Notes: generated from the sequence alone by a model not told the origin. Shown: positions 25,871 through 34,992, counted from the first letter of the stretch. The stretch is DNA of 64,000 nt from Actinomadura sp. DC4 (GCF_030406325.1 NZ_JAUEQY010000028.1:62001-126000); one strand, 5' to 3'. A program made the numbers and translations.

Positions 25871-27871
25871 TCACTCCGGGGAATCCGGTCGTTCCCGCGG
25901 AACGGGCGGCGTCGCCTTGTGGTCGTGTGACCCGGGGGGCCAGACGTAGACATGTCCGGCCCCTGCGGCGCCGCCGTGCGAACGGTCCCTGACGAACGAC
26001 AGACCGACGTCCAGCGTCTCCTTCACGATCTTCCTGTCGAGCGCGGGGCTCGCGTGGTGGAAGTACTCGATGTCCAGCTCGGCCCGCCGTCGCAGGTACG
26101 CGTCGCTCTGCGGGGCGAGGCCGACGCTCTCGTTGCCGAACATGCTGATCAGCCCCGGCCGGGTGCCCGTGTAGGCCTCGTACCACTCCCCGAACCGGGA
26201 GGGGCCCAGGACACGGGCCATGGTCTCGATGTCGCCCGCCAGCAGGGGGCGTGGCCCGACGAGCGACATCTCCCCCTTGAGGATGTTCGCCAGCTGCGGG
26301 AGCTCGTCGATGGTGAACTTCCGGAGCACCCTGCCGACCGTGGTGGCCCGCGGGTCACCGGAGCCGAGGCTGGCGTCCGTGCCCCTGGCGCTGGTCATGG
26401 TGCGGAGCTTGTGGATCCGGAACGGGACGCCGTCCTTGCCGACTCTCCACTGCGAGAACAACGGCGTACGCCTGTCCTCGAGGAACTTCAGCGACGCGCC
26501 GGCGGCGACCGGAATCCCGCAGATCGGAAGGAGCGCCGTGGTCAGCTTGATGTCCTGCCGCCGCTTCCCGGGGCTGTTCAGCCAGTACGGCCCGGTCGCC
26601 TCCGCCGCCGCGGTGCGCCGGAGTCCGGCCCCGGACACCGTTCCGGCCAGTTCGGCCCCGAAGGCCACGCCGAACCCGGTCTCGGCCGCGTGTTCCAGAT
26701 CCCAGCCGTCGCCGCCGGCCCATCCGGCGGCGGCCACCGTCGCGGTCCCCACGCTCCCGTCGATGACGAGGCGAGGCGCGACGCTCTTCCAGCCCGGCGA
26801 CGCGTACGCGTCGGCCAGGCCGGTCAGCGCCGGCGCTCGCCGCAGCAGCGACGGCAGGCTCGCGTGCGCGCCGCCCATCATGGCCCCCGCGGCCATTCCC
26901 TGCCACACCGCTCCGGCCAGTTCGCGCAGGTCGACGTCGCCGGTGCGGAACAGCTGGTCGATGACGTCCAGGCCGCCGGAGAACGCGGTTCCCAGCGCCG
27001 CCTCGCGAATGATCCGCAAGGTGACGCGCAACGCCAGGCCCTCAAGCCGGATCAACGGTGTCAACGCCGCCCCGGACAGCGGGCCGAGGACACTCGCCGC
27101 CGAGATCAGAGCCAGCACGAACGCCGACGAGGCCAGGAAGTGCCACCGCGCCTTGACGGTCGCGTCGGCCGCCGTCTGGCAGTACGCGGCGAGCCGCCCG
27201 GACCGCCGCCGCAGATCCTCCAGCCACCCGTCCTCGCCGTACACGGCGCGCGCGGCCGACCCGAACGCGTCCGTGGCGGCTCCGGCCCCGCCGGTCGTCA
27301 CCCACCGGGTGTAGGCGGCGACGTCCACGGCCGCCTGGTCGGCCACCCGCCCCATCGCCATCGCGGCGTCCCGCAGCGCGTTCATGCCGTCGAGGTCGCC
27401 GTCGGGCCAGGTGCACCCCACCCCCACCGCCTCGAAGAACCACTGCGCCTGACGCACGAGCGGCGGCGCCGGCACCGTGGACGGCAACCCATGGGGGGTC
27501 TCCGGCAGCGCGTACGGCGCGGGTGCTCGGGGCGGTCGCGGTCCGGCGAGCCGCCGGCCGCCCAGCCCGTCCGCGATCACGCCGTCCGCCTCGGCGTACC
27601 AGGCCCCGGCGTCGGCCAGCCCGGCTCCCATCTCCCGTACCAGGTTCACGGCCGCGACCAGGTCATCCAGCAGGTCGTCCCGCGGTCCGACGAATCCGGG
27701 TGCCCCCGCCTCGCCCTCGAACAGCGCCTTCCCGAGGTCATCGCTCCCGAACGGACACGCCGTCACCGCCCGGCAGAACGCGTCCACGCCGCGCGCCAGG
27801 TCCCCGGAGGCCGCGCCGACCCCTTTTCCCGCGCCGGACCACACCTCGGGCACGACGCTGAATCCCGGCAT
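25871..27871 (-). CDS. WXG100/CpnT-like N-terminus fused to a phosphoglycosyl transferase
   Basis: A 666-aa uninterrupted frame. Residues 1-105 form an ESX-like helical region (FGSDDLGKALFEGEAG, then AGAWYAEADGV). Residues 140-185 are a CpnT-type WXG100-like segment (QWFFEAVGVGCTWPDGDLDGM). Residues 240-335 are hydrophobic helices ending VWQGMAAGAMMGGAHA, as in actinobacterial polymorphic-toxin scaffolds. Residues 435-630 are a monotopic phosphoglycosyl transferase: re-entrant helix TTALLPICGIPVAAG, then RVGKDGVPFRIHKLRTM (476-492), catalytic pair Asp522-Glu523 in TIDELPQLANIL, and MSLVGPRP. The catalytic half normally moves a sugar phosphate onto undecaprenyl phosphate. ATG 27871 follows CAGGGGG. 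A toxin role, or ESX export of an enzyme, is inference; no ESX partner or immunity gene is seen. Confidence 0.8.
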   Translation of the reverse strand: MPGFSVVPEVWSGAGKGVGAASGDLARGVDAFCRAVTACPFGSDDLGKALFEGEAGAPGFVGPRDDLLDDLVAAVNLVREMGAGLADAGAWYAEADGVIADGLGGRRLAGPRPPRAPAPYALPETPHGLPSTVPAPPLVRQAQWFFEAVGVGCTWPDGDLDGMNALRDAAMAMGRVADQAAVDVAAYTRWVTTGGAGAATDAFGSAARAVYGEDGWLEDLRRRSGRLAAYCQTAADATVKARWHFLASSAFVLALISAASVLGPLSGAALTPLIRLEGLALRVTLRIIREAALGTAFSGGLDVIDQLFRTGDVDLRELAGAVWQGMAAGAMMGGAHASLPSLLRRAPALTGLADAYASPGWKSVAPRLVIDGSVGTATVAAAGWAGGDGWDLEHAAETGFGVAFGAELAGTVSGAGLRRTAAAEATGPYWLNSPGKRRQDIKLTTALLPICGIPVAAGASLKFLEDRRTPLFSQWRVGKDGVPFRIHKLRTMTSARGTDASLGSGDPRATTVGRVLRKFTIDELPQLANILKGEMSLVGPRPLLAGDIETMARVLGPSRFGEWYEAYTGTRPGLISMFGNESVGLAPQSDAYLRRRAELDIEYFHHASPALDRKIVKETLDVGLSFVRDRSHGGAAGAGHVYVWPPGSHDHKATPPVPRERPDSPE

Positions 27872-28066
27872 CGGACCCCCTGATCGCTGTAGGACGAAGC
27901 AGCCACGCACCCTAACGTCCCGCGATCGGGAGACACCCCTTCCGGGCCCCTGTGACGGGTGAGCGGAGTGTGGCCTGCCGGCCTCGCCGAGAACGGTCCG
28001 GCCGTCCCGCGCATCGGCTAGCCTCGCGAACGCGGAACGTCTGATTTGTGCGAGGAGGTCCAGCTA

Positions 28067-29089
28067 GTGCGCTGTTCACGCGTCGCGCCGGCGGTCACCG
28101 CCGCGCTTGCAGGCACCACCCTCGTGGCCTGCTCCAACCCGCCGGAAGAGGCCGCCACGGCGCCGCCCCCGGCGGCCTCCGAGCCGGCCCCGACTCCGTC
28201 GGCCACGCCGACCGTGCCGGCCCCGGCGAACCCCTTCACCGGTACCGATGCCACCCCCGGCCCCGTGCTGGCCGTGAAGATCGACAACACCCGGTCCGCC
28301 AAGCCGCAGCTCGGGCTGCGTTCGGCCGACATCGTCTACGTCGAGCAGGTCGAGGGCGGCCTCAGCCGGATCATGGCCGTCTTCTCCTCCAAACTGCCCG
28401 CCCGCGTCGGGCCGGTGCGCAGCGCCCGCATCTCCGACCTGCACCTGCTCCCGCAGTTCGGCAGGCCGGCCTTCGCCTACTCCGGCGTACAGGGCAAGAT
28501 GAAGCCCTACGTGGCCGAGGCGCCGCTGCTCGACGTGTCCCAGGACCGCTCGAACACCGGCTACCTGCGCGCCGGATCGCACCCGGCCCCGTACAACCTC
28601 TACGGCACGCCGAAACGGCTCCTCGCCCGCGCGCACGGCGCCTCGAAGGCCTCCGACATCGGCTTCCGCTTCGGCCCGGCGCCGGACGGCGGGCGTACGG
28701 TCAAGAGCTTCACCGCCCGCTATCCGGCCGCCTCGCTCCGGTTCCGGTGGTCGGCCAAGGACAAGCGCTGGCTGGTCACGCAGGACGGCTCGCCTGACCG
28801 CGCGGCCGAGGGTGGCCGGCTCGGCGGCCAGACGATCGTCATCCAGAAGGCCCACACGACCCGTTCGCAGTTCCACGACTTCCTCGGCAACTACACGCCG
28901 CTGGTCAAGACGGTGGGCAAGGGGAAGGCGACCGTCCTGCGCGACGGCAAGGCCTACGACGCCCGCTGGTCCCGTGCCTCGGAGAAGGACGGCACGACCT
29001 TCACGACCGCGTCGGGGCGGCCGATGACCTTCGCCCCGGGTCAGGTCTGGGTCGTCCTCGTCAACGACGGGAAGCCCACCACGCCCTGA
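28067..29089 (+). CDS. DUF3048 (YerB-like) lipoprotein
   Basis: A 340-aa lipoprotein with signal VRCSRVAPAVTAALAGTT, lipobox LVAC (Cys22), and a Pro/Ala/Thr-rich spacer (about 25-55). Two DUF3048 parts follow: VLAVKIDNTRSAKPQLGLRSADIVYVEQVEGG..MAVFSSKLPARVGPVRSAR, and a C-terminal part with TIVIQKA and TFAPGQVWVVLVND. The family sits on the outer face of the membrane in Gram-positives; its activity is unknown. GTG at 28067 has GAGGAGG 8 bp upstream, whereas the earlier ATG (28046) lacks a site. Divergent from the fusion gene. Confidence 0.88.
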   Translation: MRCSRVAPAVTAALAGTTLVACSNPPEEAATAPPPAASEPAPTPSATPTVPAPANPFTGTDATPGPVLAVKIDNTRSAKPQLGLRSADIVYVEQVEGGLSRIMAVFSSKLPARVGPVRSARISDLHLLPQFGRPAFAYSGVQGKMKPYVAEAPLLDVSQDRSNTGYLRAGSHPAPYNLYGTPKRLLARAHGASKASDIGFRFGPAPDGGRTVKSFTARYPAASLRFRWSAKDKRWLVTQDGSPDRAAEGGRLGGQTIVIQKAHTTRSQFHDFLGNYTPLVKTVGKGKATVLRDGKAYDARWSRASEKDGTTFTTASGRPMTFAPGQVWVVLVNDGKPTTP

Positions 29090-29207
29090 GCCCGTCACAG
29101 TGTCGGTTCACAACCTGATTCTTGACGCATTGGCAGGGGCGAATCGCCCCTTACCTGGCTCTACCATGGAGACGACCGCTTGATCGACATTCTGAAGAGG
29201 TAGCGCC

Positions 29208-30137
29208 GTGTCCACCGCCACTCCTGATGCCACCACCGACCAGTCCAGCGCCGTCCCCGAGACCGGCACCGCCCGGGTCAAGCGGGGCATGGCGGAGATG
29301 CTCAAGGGCGGCGTGATCATGGATGTCGTCACGCCCGAGCAGGCCAAGATCGCTGAGGACGCCGGAGCCGTCGCCGTGATGGCCCTGGAGCGCGTGCCGG
29401 CCGACATCCGGGCCGAGGGCGGCGTGTCGCGTATGAGCGACCCGGACATGATCGACGGGATCATCGCCGCCGTCTCGATCCCGGTCATGGCCAAGGCGCG
29501 CATCGGCCACTTCGTCGAGGCGCAGGTCCTGCAGGCGCTCGGCGTCGACTACGTCGACGAGTCCGAGGTGCTGACCCCGGCCGACTATGACAACCACATC
29601 GACAAGTGGGCCTTCACCGTCCCCTTCGTCTGCGGCGCCACCAGCCTCGGCGAGGCGCTCCGCCGCATCACCGAGGGCGCGGCGATGATCCGCTCCAAGG
29701 GCGAGGCCGGCACCGGCGACGTGTCCAACGCCACCACGCACATGCGGCAGATCCGTCAGGAGATCCGGCGGCTCGGCTCGCTTCCCGAGGACGAGCTGTT
29801 CGTCGCGGCCAAGGAGCTCCAGGCCCCGTACGAGCTGGTCAAGGAGGTCGCGCGGGCCGGAAAGCTGCCGGTGGTGCTGTTCACCGCGGGCGGCATCGCG
29901 ACGCCCGCCGACGCCGCCATGATGATGCAGCTCGGCGCCGAGGGCGTCTTCGTCGGCTCCGGCATCTTCAAGTCCGGCGACCCGGCCAAGCGCGCCGAGG
30001 CGATCGTGAAGGCCACCACCTTCTACGACGACCCGGACGTCCTCGCCAAGGTCTCGCGCGGTCTCGGCGAGGCGATGGTCGGCATCAACGTGGCCTCGCT
30101 GGCCGAGGGCGACCGTCTCGCCGGCCGCGGCTGGTAA
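29208..30137 (+). CDS. pdxS: Pyridoxal 5'-phosphate synthase, PdxS subunit
   Basis: A 309-aa TIM-barrel enzyme making PLP from ribose 5-phosphate, glyceraldehyde 3-phosphate and ammonia. Seen are [20 protein letters not shown] (Asp39), [14 protein letters not shown] (Lys96, substrate Schiff base), [12 protein letters not shown] (Lys164) and the phosphate loops [13 protein letters not shown] and GVFVGSG. The glutaminase partner PdxT is encoded 860 bp downstream, with an unknown gene between. GTG start after GAAGAGG. A small hairpin GGGGCG-AAT-CGCCCC (29136-29150) lies upstream. Confidence 0.96.
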   Translation: MSTATPDATTDQSSAVPETGTARVKRGMAEMLKGGVIMDVVTPEQAKIAEDAGAVAVMALERVPADIRAEGGVSRMSDPDMIDGIIAAVSIPVMAKARIGHFVEAQVLQALGVDYVDESEVLTPADYDNHIDKWAFTVPFVCGATSLGEALRRITEGAAMIRSKGEAGTGDVSNATTHMRQIRQEIRRLGSLPEDELFVAAKELQAPYELVKEVARAGKLPVVLFTAGGIATPADAAMMMQLGAEGVFVGSGIFKSGDPAKRAEAIVKATTFYDDPDVLAKVSRGLGEAMVGINVASLAEGDRLAGRGW

Positions 30138-30298
30138 CTCCCGGGTGTCCCGTCCCGGCACGAGGCGCACTCAGTGCGTGGTTCGGTGCCTGATGTCGGA
30201 TCTCCTCTCCACAGCGGGGGAGTGGCGGGCTACTCTGGGCGGCGGCTGAGACGACGGCGCCGAGGTACGTCCGCACGCCGCAGGAGGGGACGACGCGC

Positions 30299-30913
30299 AT
30301 GGGTTGGTCGGTCGCGTTGGCGTGTTCGAGCGTGGAGGATCCCGGCCGGGCGTTCCGGTCCGGGCTGGCCCAAGATCCTGATGCCGCCGCGGCGCTGGCC
30401 CGGCGGCTCTACCCCCGGTCCACGGTCGCCGAGACGGGCGACACCGTGCTCGACTTCGCCATGTGGCCGTACGAGGACGAGCTCTTCGTCGGCGCGTACG
30501 GCCACGCGCTCGTCGCCTGCGACCGCCGGCTCTTCGGCGTCGACGACCAGGCGCGCACGCTCGCCGACGAGATCGCCGGGGCGCTTCCGGGCGCCTCCTG
30601 CGGCGTCTTGGTGCTCCACAGCGTCGTGTCCGGCTGCTGGTTCCGCTGGTACGAGGACAACCGGCCCCGGCGCGACGTCTTCGTGACGGCCGACGACGGC
30701 GTGGTCGTCGACCTCGGCGACCGGCTGCCCGCCGAGGCGCCGTTCTGGAAGGCCGTCGACGACGGCGCGTCCGACGTGCCCCTGCCGTTCGACTACGAGG
30801 AGTACGGCCTGGCCCTGGCGCGCGAGCATCTCTTCGGCCGCGACATCGCCGAGCGCGCTCCGGACGGCTTCCTCGCGCTCGAACTCCCGCTGCGCCGGTT
30901 CAAGATCGGCTGA
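30299..30913 (+). CDS. Hypothetical protein between pdxS and pdxT
   Basis: A 204-aa soluble protein (MGWSVALACSSVEDPGRAF..). Features include ELFVGAYGHALVACDRRLFG, GASCGVLVLHSVVSGCWFRWYEDN, a mid-acidic segment and a closing FLALELPLRRFKIG. It has no signal peptide or membrane helix. It may belong to one of the ~200-aa actinobacterial DUF families found near core genes, but I cannot name it with confidence. AGGAGGGG lies 9 bp before the ATG, so expression is likely good. In M. tuberculosis a different gene (tesB2) occupies the same position between pdxS and pdxT. Confidence 0.7.
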   Translation: MGWSVALACSSVEDPGRAFRSGLAQDPDAAAALARRLYPRSTVAETGDTVLDFAMWPYEDELFVGAYGHALVACDRRLFGVDDQARTLADEIAGALPGASCGVLVLHSVVSGCWFRWYEDNRPRRDVFVTADDGVVVDLGDRLPAEAPFWKAVDDGASDVPLPFDYEEYGLALAREHLFGRDIAERAPDGFLALELPLRRFKIG

Positions 30914-30994
30914 GCGCAGGGAAGCCCGGCGGGCGCTTGGAGCGTTGTCACTGACACTAAGCTCAGAGGAACTCCCAACGCGAAGGGCTGGTCC

Positions 30995-31600
30995 GTGGCT
31001 GCTGTCCCGACGGTCGGTGTGCTCGCACTGCAGGGCGACGTCCGTGAGCATCGCCGGGTGCTCGAGTCCTGCGGCGCCGCCACGGCGGTCGTCCGCCGGC
31101 CCGAAGAACTCGACCGCGTCGACGCTCTGGTCATCCCGGGCGGTGAGTCCACCACGATGTGGCGGCTCGCCCGCACGTTCGAGCTCCTCGGCCCGCTGCG
31201 TAAGCGCGTCGAGCAGGGCATGCCCGCGTACGGCTCGTGCGCCGGGATGATCATGCTGGCCGACCGCATCATGGACGGCGTCGCAGGTCAGGAGACTATC
31301 GGTGGCATCGACATGGTCGTACGCCGCAACGCGTTCGGCCGCCAGGTCGACTCCTTCGAGAGCGACGTGGAGATGGACGGCCTCGACACGCCGTTTCACG
31401 CCGTCTTCATCCGGGCGCCGTGGGTCGAGTCGATGGGCGAGGAGGCGCGGACGCTCGGCCGTGCCGCGACCGGCGACTCCGCCGGTAGGATCGTCGCCGT
31501 CCGGCAGGGCCATCTCCTCGCGACGTCGTTCCATCCCGAGCTCACCGGCGACTCGCGCATCCACGAGTACTTCCTCGCGATGGTGAAGGGATCGCCCTGA
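30995..31600 (+). CDS. pdxT: Pyridoxal 5'-phosphate synthase, glutaminase PdxT
   Basis: A 201-aa class I glutamine amidotransferase: [26 protein letters not shown], nucleophile loop [10 protein letters not shown] (Cys82) and [12 protein letters not shown] (His180, Glu182), completing the Cys-His-Glu triad. It hydrolyses glutamine and channels ammonia to PdxS. GTG start at 30995; the Shine-Dalgarno is weak (GAAGGG). Length is normal for the family. Confidence 0.95.
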   Translation: MAAVPTVGVLALQGDVREHRRVLESCGAATAVVRRPEELDRVDALVIPGGESTTMWRLARTFELLGPLRKRVEQGMPAYGSCAGMIMLADRIMDGVAGQETIGGIDMVVRRNAFGRQVDSFESDVEMDGLDTPFHAVFIRAPWVESMGEEARTLGRAATGDSAGRIVAVRQGHLLATSFHPELTGDSRIHEYFLAMVKGSP

Positions 31601-31708
31601 ACTCTCGCTCCCCCGGGGGTGGGGAGCCACGTTCGGGGCGGATTCCCGTCGCGCCCACGCCGCGGCAGTGCAAGCACGACTTTTCTGAGATAGGAGGAAG
31701 GGGCGCAG

Positions 31709-31798
31709 GTGCTTCGGCTGGCCGAGGCCGCGCCCCGCAAACCAGATGAGTGGCCACTCCAAGTGGGCGACGACGAAGCACAAGAAGGCCGCGGTTGA
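31709..31798 (+). CDS. Short upstream ORF overlapping the yebC start
   Basis: A 29-codon frame starts at GTG 31709, right after the best Shine-Dalgarno of the region (AGGAGGAAGGGG, 31692-31703), and reads [20 protein letters not shown] before ending at 31798, inside yebC in another frame. The yebC ATG at 31746 has no ribosome site of its own. The short frame could deliver ribosomes to yebC by re-initiation or could repress it by overlap. It may also be fortuitous. Confidence 0.35.
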   Translation: MLRLAEAAPRKPDEWPLQVGDDEAQEGRG

Positions 31799-32498
31799 CG
31801 CGAAGCGGGGCAAGCTCTTCGCCAAGCTCATCAAGAACATCGAGGTGGCGGCCCGCACCGGCGGCGGCGACCCGGACGGCAATCCGACGCTTTACGACGC
31901 CATCCAGAAGGCCCGCAAGAACTCCGTTCCCCTCGACAACATCGAGCGGGCACGCAAGCGCGGCGCGGGTGAGGAGGCCGGCGGCGCGGAGTGGCAGACG
32001 ATCATGTACGAGGGCTACGCGCCCGGCGGCGTCGCGGTGCTCATCGAGTGCCTGACCGACAACCGCAACCGTGCGGCCTCCGACGTACGCACCGCGCTGA
32101 CCCGCAACGGCGGCTCCCTCGCCGACCCCAACTCCGTCTCGTACATGTTCGCCCGCAAGGGCGTCATCATCCTGCCCAAGGAGGGCACGACCGAGGACGA
32201 CGTGATGATGGCGGTCCTCGACGCCGGCGCCGAGGAGGTCAACGACCTCGGTGAGTCCTTCGAGGTGATCAGCGAGGCGGGCGACCTGGTCGCGGTGCGC
32301 AAGGCGCTGCAGGAGGCCGGTGTCGACTACGAGTCCGCCGAGGCCAACTTCCTGCCCAGCGTGAGCGTGCCGCTGGACGAGGAGCACGCCAAGAAGGTCT
32401 TCCGCCTGCTGGAGGCCCTGGAGGACAGCGACGACGTGCAGAACGTCTTCGCCAACTTCGACGTCTCCGACGAGATCATGGAGAAGATCGACGCCTGA
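31746..32498 (+). CDS. yebC: YebC/PmpR family protein (TACO1-like)
   Basis: A 250-aa protein beginning [25 protein letters not shown], the hallmark of the family, with the three-domain fold continuing through [36 protein letters not shown] and [16 protein letters not shown]. YebC proteins help ribosomes through difficult stretches such as poly-Pro and were earlier called transcription regulators. It sits in the conserved pdxT-yebC-ruvCAB order. A hairpin terminator follows. The start has no Shine-Dalgarno, but a short upstream frame with a strong one overlaps it. Confidence 0.95.
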   Translation: MSGHSKWATTKHKKAAVDAKRGKLFAKLIKNIEVAARTGGGDPDGNPTLYDAIQKARKNSVPLDNIERARKRGAGEEAGGAEWQTIMYEGYAPGGVAVLIECLTDNRNRAASDVRTALTRNGGSLADPNSVSYMFARKGVIILPKEGTTEDDVMMAVLDAGAEEVNDLGESFEVISEAGDLVAVRKALQEAGVDYESAEANFLPSVSVPLDEEHAKKVFRLLEALEDSDDVQNVFANFDVSDEIMEKIDA

Positions 32499-32505
32499 CG
32501 CGCGA

Positions 32506-32538
32506 CGCCTCACCCCGCCTTCCGGGGCGGGGGAGGCG
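32506..32538 (+). terminator. yebC terminator
   Basis: CGCCTC-A-CCCCGCC (32506-32519) pairs with GGCGGGGGAGGCG (32526-32538): a 13-bp stem with a single bulged A and a TTCCGG loop, 7 bp after the yebC stop. It separates yebC from the acetyltransferase gene, which must have its own promoter. Confidence 0.75.
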
Positions 32539-32570
32539 TGCGTGACGCCGATGCCGTAGCGTCGTGGCCT

Positions 32571-33713
32571 GTGGAGATCCGTTCACTCGACCCCGGCGAC
32601 ATCGACGCGGCGCACGACCTCCAGGTGCGCGCCTTCGGCCCGAAAAGCGGCGACAACATGCGGGCGCGGACGCTGCGGACCGTCGAAGAGGGCCGCATGC
32701 TCGGGGTCTACGACGGCCCCCGCCTCATCGCTTCGGCCTTCTACCACGCGCTCGACCAGTGGTGGCACGGCCGTCCCGTGCCGATGGGCGGCGTCGCGGG
32801 GGTGTGCGTCTCTCCCGAGGACCGCGGCCGGGGAGTCGGGCGACGGCTCGCCGCCGCCCTGCTCGACCTCATGGAGGGCCGGCCGCTGTCGGCCCTGTTC
32901 CCGGCCACCGCCCCGGTCTACCGCGCGGTCGGCTACGAGCACGCCGGCGCCCAGCACCTGCTCACCCTGCCGCCCGAGCCGCTGCGCACGCTCGCCGCCG
33001 GCCCGGTCAAGGTACGCCGCGCGGGTCCGGCCGACGCGGCCGAGGTCACCGCGCTGATGCGGCGGCTGCACGCCGAGGCGCGCCACAACGGCCCGATCGA
33101 CCGTGGCGAGACCTTCATGCGCCAGGTGCTCGAGGACGAGAAGGTCTTCGCCTACCTGGCCGACGACGGCTTCCTCGCGTACGGCTGGGACGGCGGCCCC
33201 GAGGCGCTGGCCGTGCACCGCTGCGTCGCCGGGTCGCCCGAGACCGCACGGGCGCTGTGGGCCGTGGTCGGCTCCGGGTCCTCGACGGCCCTGACCGTAC
33301 GCGCCTGCGTCGAGCCGGACGACCCGCTGCTGTGGCTGCTCCGCGACCGATCCGAGGACGAGGTCCGCCGCGTCACGTGGATGCTGCGGGTGCTCGACGC
33401 GCCCGCGGCCGTCGCCGCGCGCGGCTTCCCCGAGGGCGTCACGGCGGAGGTCTCCCTGGTCGTCGAGGACGAGACGCGCCCGCGCAACGCGGGCGCCTGG
33501 CGGCTGACGGTCGGCGGGGGAGAGGGACGCCTCGAACGCGACTCCGGGGCGCGTGAGGCCGTACACCTGCCGGCCGGCGGCCTCGCCGCCCTGTACGCGG
33601 GCGTCCCGGTCGCGACGCTGCGCCGCGCGGGCCTCGCCGCCGGCGGCGAGGCGGCCGACCCGGTGCTCGACGCCGTGTTCGCCGGGACGCCGTACATGCT
33701 CGATTACTTCTGA
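32571..33713 (+). CDS. Eis-like GNAT N-acetyltransferase
   Basis: A 380-aa protein with the three-part Eis build. It has an N-terminal GNAT domain (GVAGVCVSPEDRGRGVGRRLAAALLD, acetyl-CoA loop R-G-x-G-V-G; ATAPVYRAVGYEHAG), a second GNAT-like domain (VKVRRAGPADAAEVTALM..), and an SCP2-like C-terminal domain ending MLDYF. The C-terminal Phe carboxylate acts as the catalytic base in mycobacterial Eis, and a terminal Phe is present. Eis enzymes acetylate aminoglycosides and protein lysines; the natural substrate here is unknown. GTG 32571 has no Shine-Dalgarno, so it may be leaderless; GTG 32538 is possible but lies in the terminator hairpin. Confidence 0.85.
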   Translation: MEIRSLDPGDIDAAHDLQVRAFGPKSGDNMRARTLRTVEEGRMLGVYDGPRLIASAFYHALDQWWHGRPVPMGGVAGVCVSPEDRGRGVGRRLAAALLDLMEGRPLSALFPATAPVYRAVGYEHAGAQHLLTLPPEPLRTLAAGPVKVRRAGPADAAEVTALMRRLHAEARHNGPIDRGETFMRQVLEDEKVFAYLADDGFLAYGWDGGPEALAVHRCVAGSPETARALWAVVGSGSSTALTVRACVEPDDPLLWLLRDRSEDEVRRVTWMLRVLDAPAAVAARGFPEGVTAEVSLVVEDETRPRNAGAWRLTVGGGEGRLERDSGAREAVHLPAGGLAALYAGVPVATLRRAGLAAGGEAADPVLDAVFAGTPYMLDYF

Positions 33714-33764
33714 CCTGACCGCGACACGCCGCACCGAGCCGGGCCGCGGAGCGTGCGGGCCGAG

Positions 33765-33789
33765 TAGCCTCGCTGCGAACACATGTTCG
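33765..33789 (+). promoter_or_regulatory. ruvC promoter with LexA (SOS) box
   Basis: CGAAC-ACAT-GTTCG (33776-33789) is a perfect match to the actinobacterial LexA consensus (GAAC-N4-GTTC). It lies directly after a -10-like TAGCCT (33765-33770), so the box covers the transcription start, 30 bp before the ruvC GTG. LexA bound here would block ruvCAB until DNA damage. Confidence 0.85.
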
Positions 33790-33818
33790 GAGCCGGACAT
33801 GGGCCGAGAGGAGTCTTC

Positions 33819-34334
33819 GTGCGGGTGCTGGGCGTCGATCCCGGGCTGACCAGGTGCGGAGTCGGCGTCGTCGACGGCGCGCCGGGAAAGCCACTCCGGC
33901 TGGTGAGCGTGGGCGTGATCCGTACGAGCCCCGGCGACGACATCGGCGTACGGCTGATCGGGCTCGAGCGCGGCATCGAGGAGCTTCTCGACGCCACCAG
34001 CCCGGACGCGGTCGCGGTCGAGCGGGTGTTCAGCCAGCACAACGTCTCCACGGTGATGGGCACCGCGCAGGCGGGCGCGATCGCGATCGCCTGCGGCGCC
34101 CGCCGCGGCCTGCCGGTCGCCCTGCACACCCCGAGCGAGGCCAAGGCGGCGGTGACCGGAAACGGCCGCGCCGACAAGGCTCAGGTGACCGCCATGGTCA
34201 CCCGGCTGCTGCGCCTCGACGCGGCGCCCAAGCCGGCCGACGCGGCCGACGCGCTGGCCCTGGCCATCTGCCACGTGTGGCGCGGCGGCGCCCAGGCCAA
34301 GCTCCAGGCGGCCCGCACACGCCAGGGACGCTGA
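33819..34334 (+). CDS. ruvC: Holliday junction resolvase RuvC
   Basis: A 171-aa RNase H-fold nuclease: [12 protein letters not shown] (Asp6), [10 protein letters not shown] (catalytic Glu) and [13 protein letters not shown] (final Asp pair). It cuts Holliday junctions symmetrically as a dimer with RuvAB. GTG 33819 follows GAGAGGAG by 5 bp; the ATG at 33783 lies inside the LexA box and is rejected. First gene of ruvC-ruvA-ruvB, under SOS control. Confidence 0.96.
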   Translation: MRVLGVDPGLTRCGVGVVDGAPGKPLRLVSVGVIRTSPGDDIGVRLIGLERGIEELLDATSPDAVAVERVFSQHNVSTVMGTAQAGAIAIACGARRGLPVALHTPSEAKAAVTGNGRADKAQVTAMVTRLLRLDAAPKPADAADALALAICHVWRGGAQAKLQAARTRQGR

Positions 34335-34358
34335 CATGAGACACGAAGGGACGCAGGA

Positions 34359-34967
34359 GTGATCGCATTCGTCAACGGCCGGGTCGCCTCGGCGGGCCCC
34401 GACGGGGCCGTCGTCGAGGTCGGCGGGGTCGGGCTCTCGGTCCTGTGCACGCCGGCCACGCTCGCCGGGCTGCGGGTGGGTGACAACGCGCACGTGGCCA
34501 CCTCCCTCGTCGTCCGCGAGGACTCCCTCACGCTTTACGGCTTCGCCGACGACGACGAGAAGACGGTCTTCGAGCTGCTGCAGACCGCCAGCGGCGTCGG
34601 CCCGCGCCTCGCCCTGGCGATGCTCGCCGTGCACTCGCCGAACGCCCTGCGCCGCGCCGTCGCCACCGAGGACGTCACCGGCCTGACGAAGGTGCCGGGC
34701 ATCGGCCGCAAGGGCGCCCAGCGCATCGTGTTGGAGCTGAAGGACCGCCTCGGCCTGCCACTCGAAGGACGCGACGACGACGCGCCCGTGCCGTCCTTCG
34801 CCGCCGCCGCGTGGCGCGCGCAGGTGCACGCCGGGCTGACCAACCTCGGCTGGACCGCCCGCGACGCCGACGCGGCGGTCGACGCGGTCGCCGCCGACAT
34901 CGACGGCCAGGACACCTCCGACATCGCCGCCCTGCTCAAGATGGCGATGAGGAAGCTGAGCCGATGA
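34359..34967 (+). CDS. ruvA: Holliday junction branch-migration subunit RuvA
   Basis: A 202-aa protein with the N-terminal OB fold ([26 protein letters not shown]), two helix-hairpin-helix motifs ([31 protein letters not shown]), an acidic flexible linker, and the C-terminal RuvB-contact three-helix domain ([20 protein letters not shown]). It binds four-way junctions as a tetramer and recruits RuvB. GTG start after GCAGGA, 24 bp downstream of ruvC. Confidence 0.96.
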   Translation: MIAFVNGRVASAGPDGAVVEVGGVGLSVLCTPATLAGLRVGDNAHVATSLVVREDSLTLYGFADDDEKTVFELLQTASGVGPRLALAMLAVHSPNALRRAVATEDVTGLTKVPGIGRKGAQRIVLELKDRLGLPLEGRDDDAPVPSFAAAAWRAQVHAGLTNLGWTARDADAAVDAVAADIDGQDTSDIAALLKMAMRKLSR

Positions 34968-34992
34968 CCGCCGTACGCCACGGAGGCCGCCC

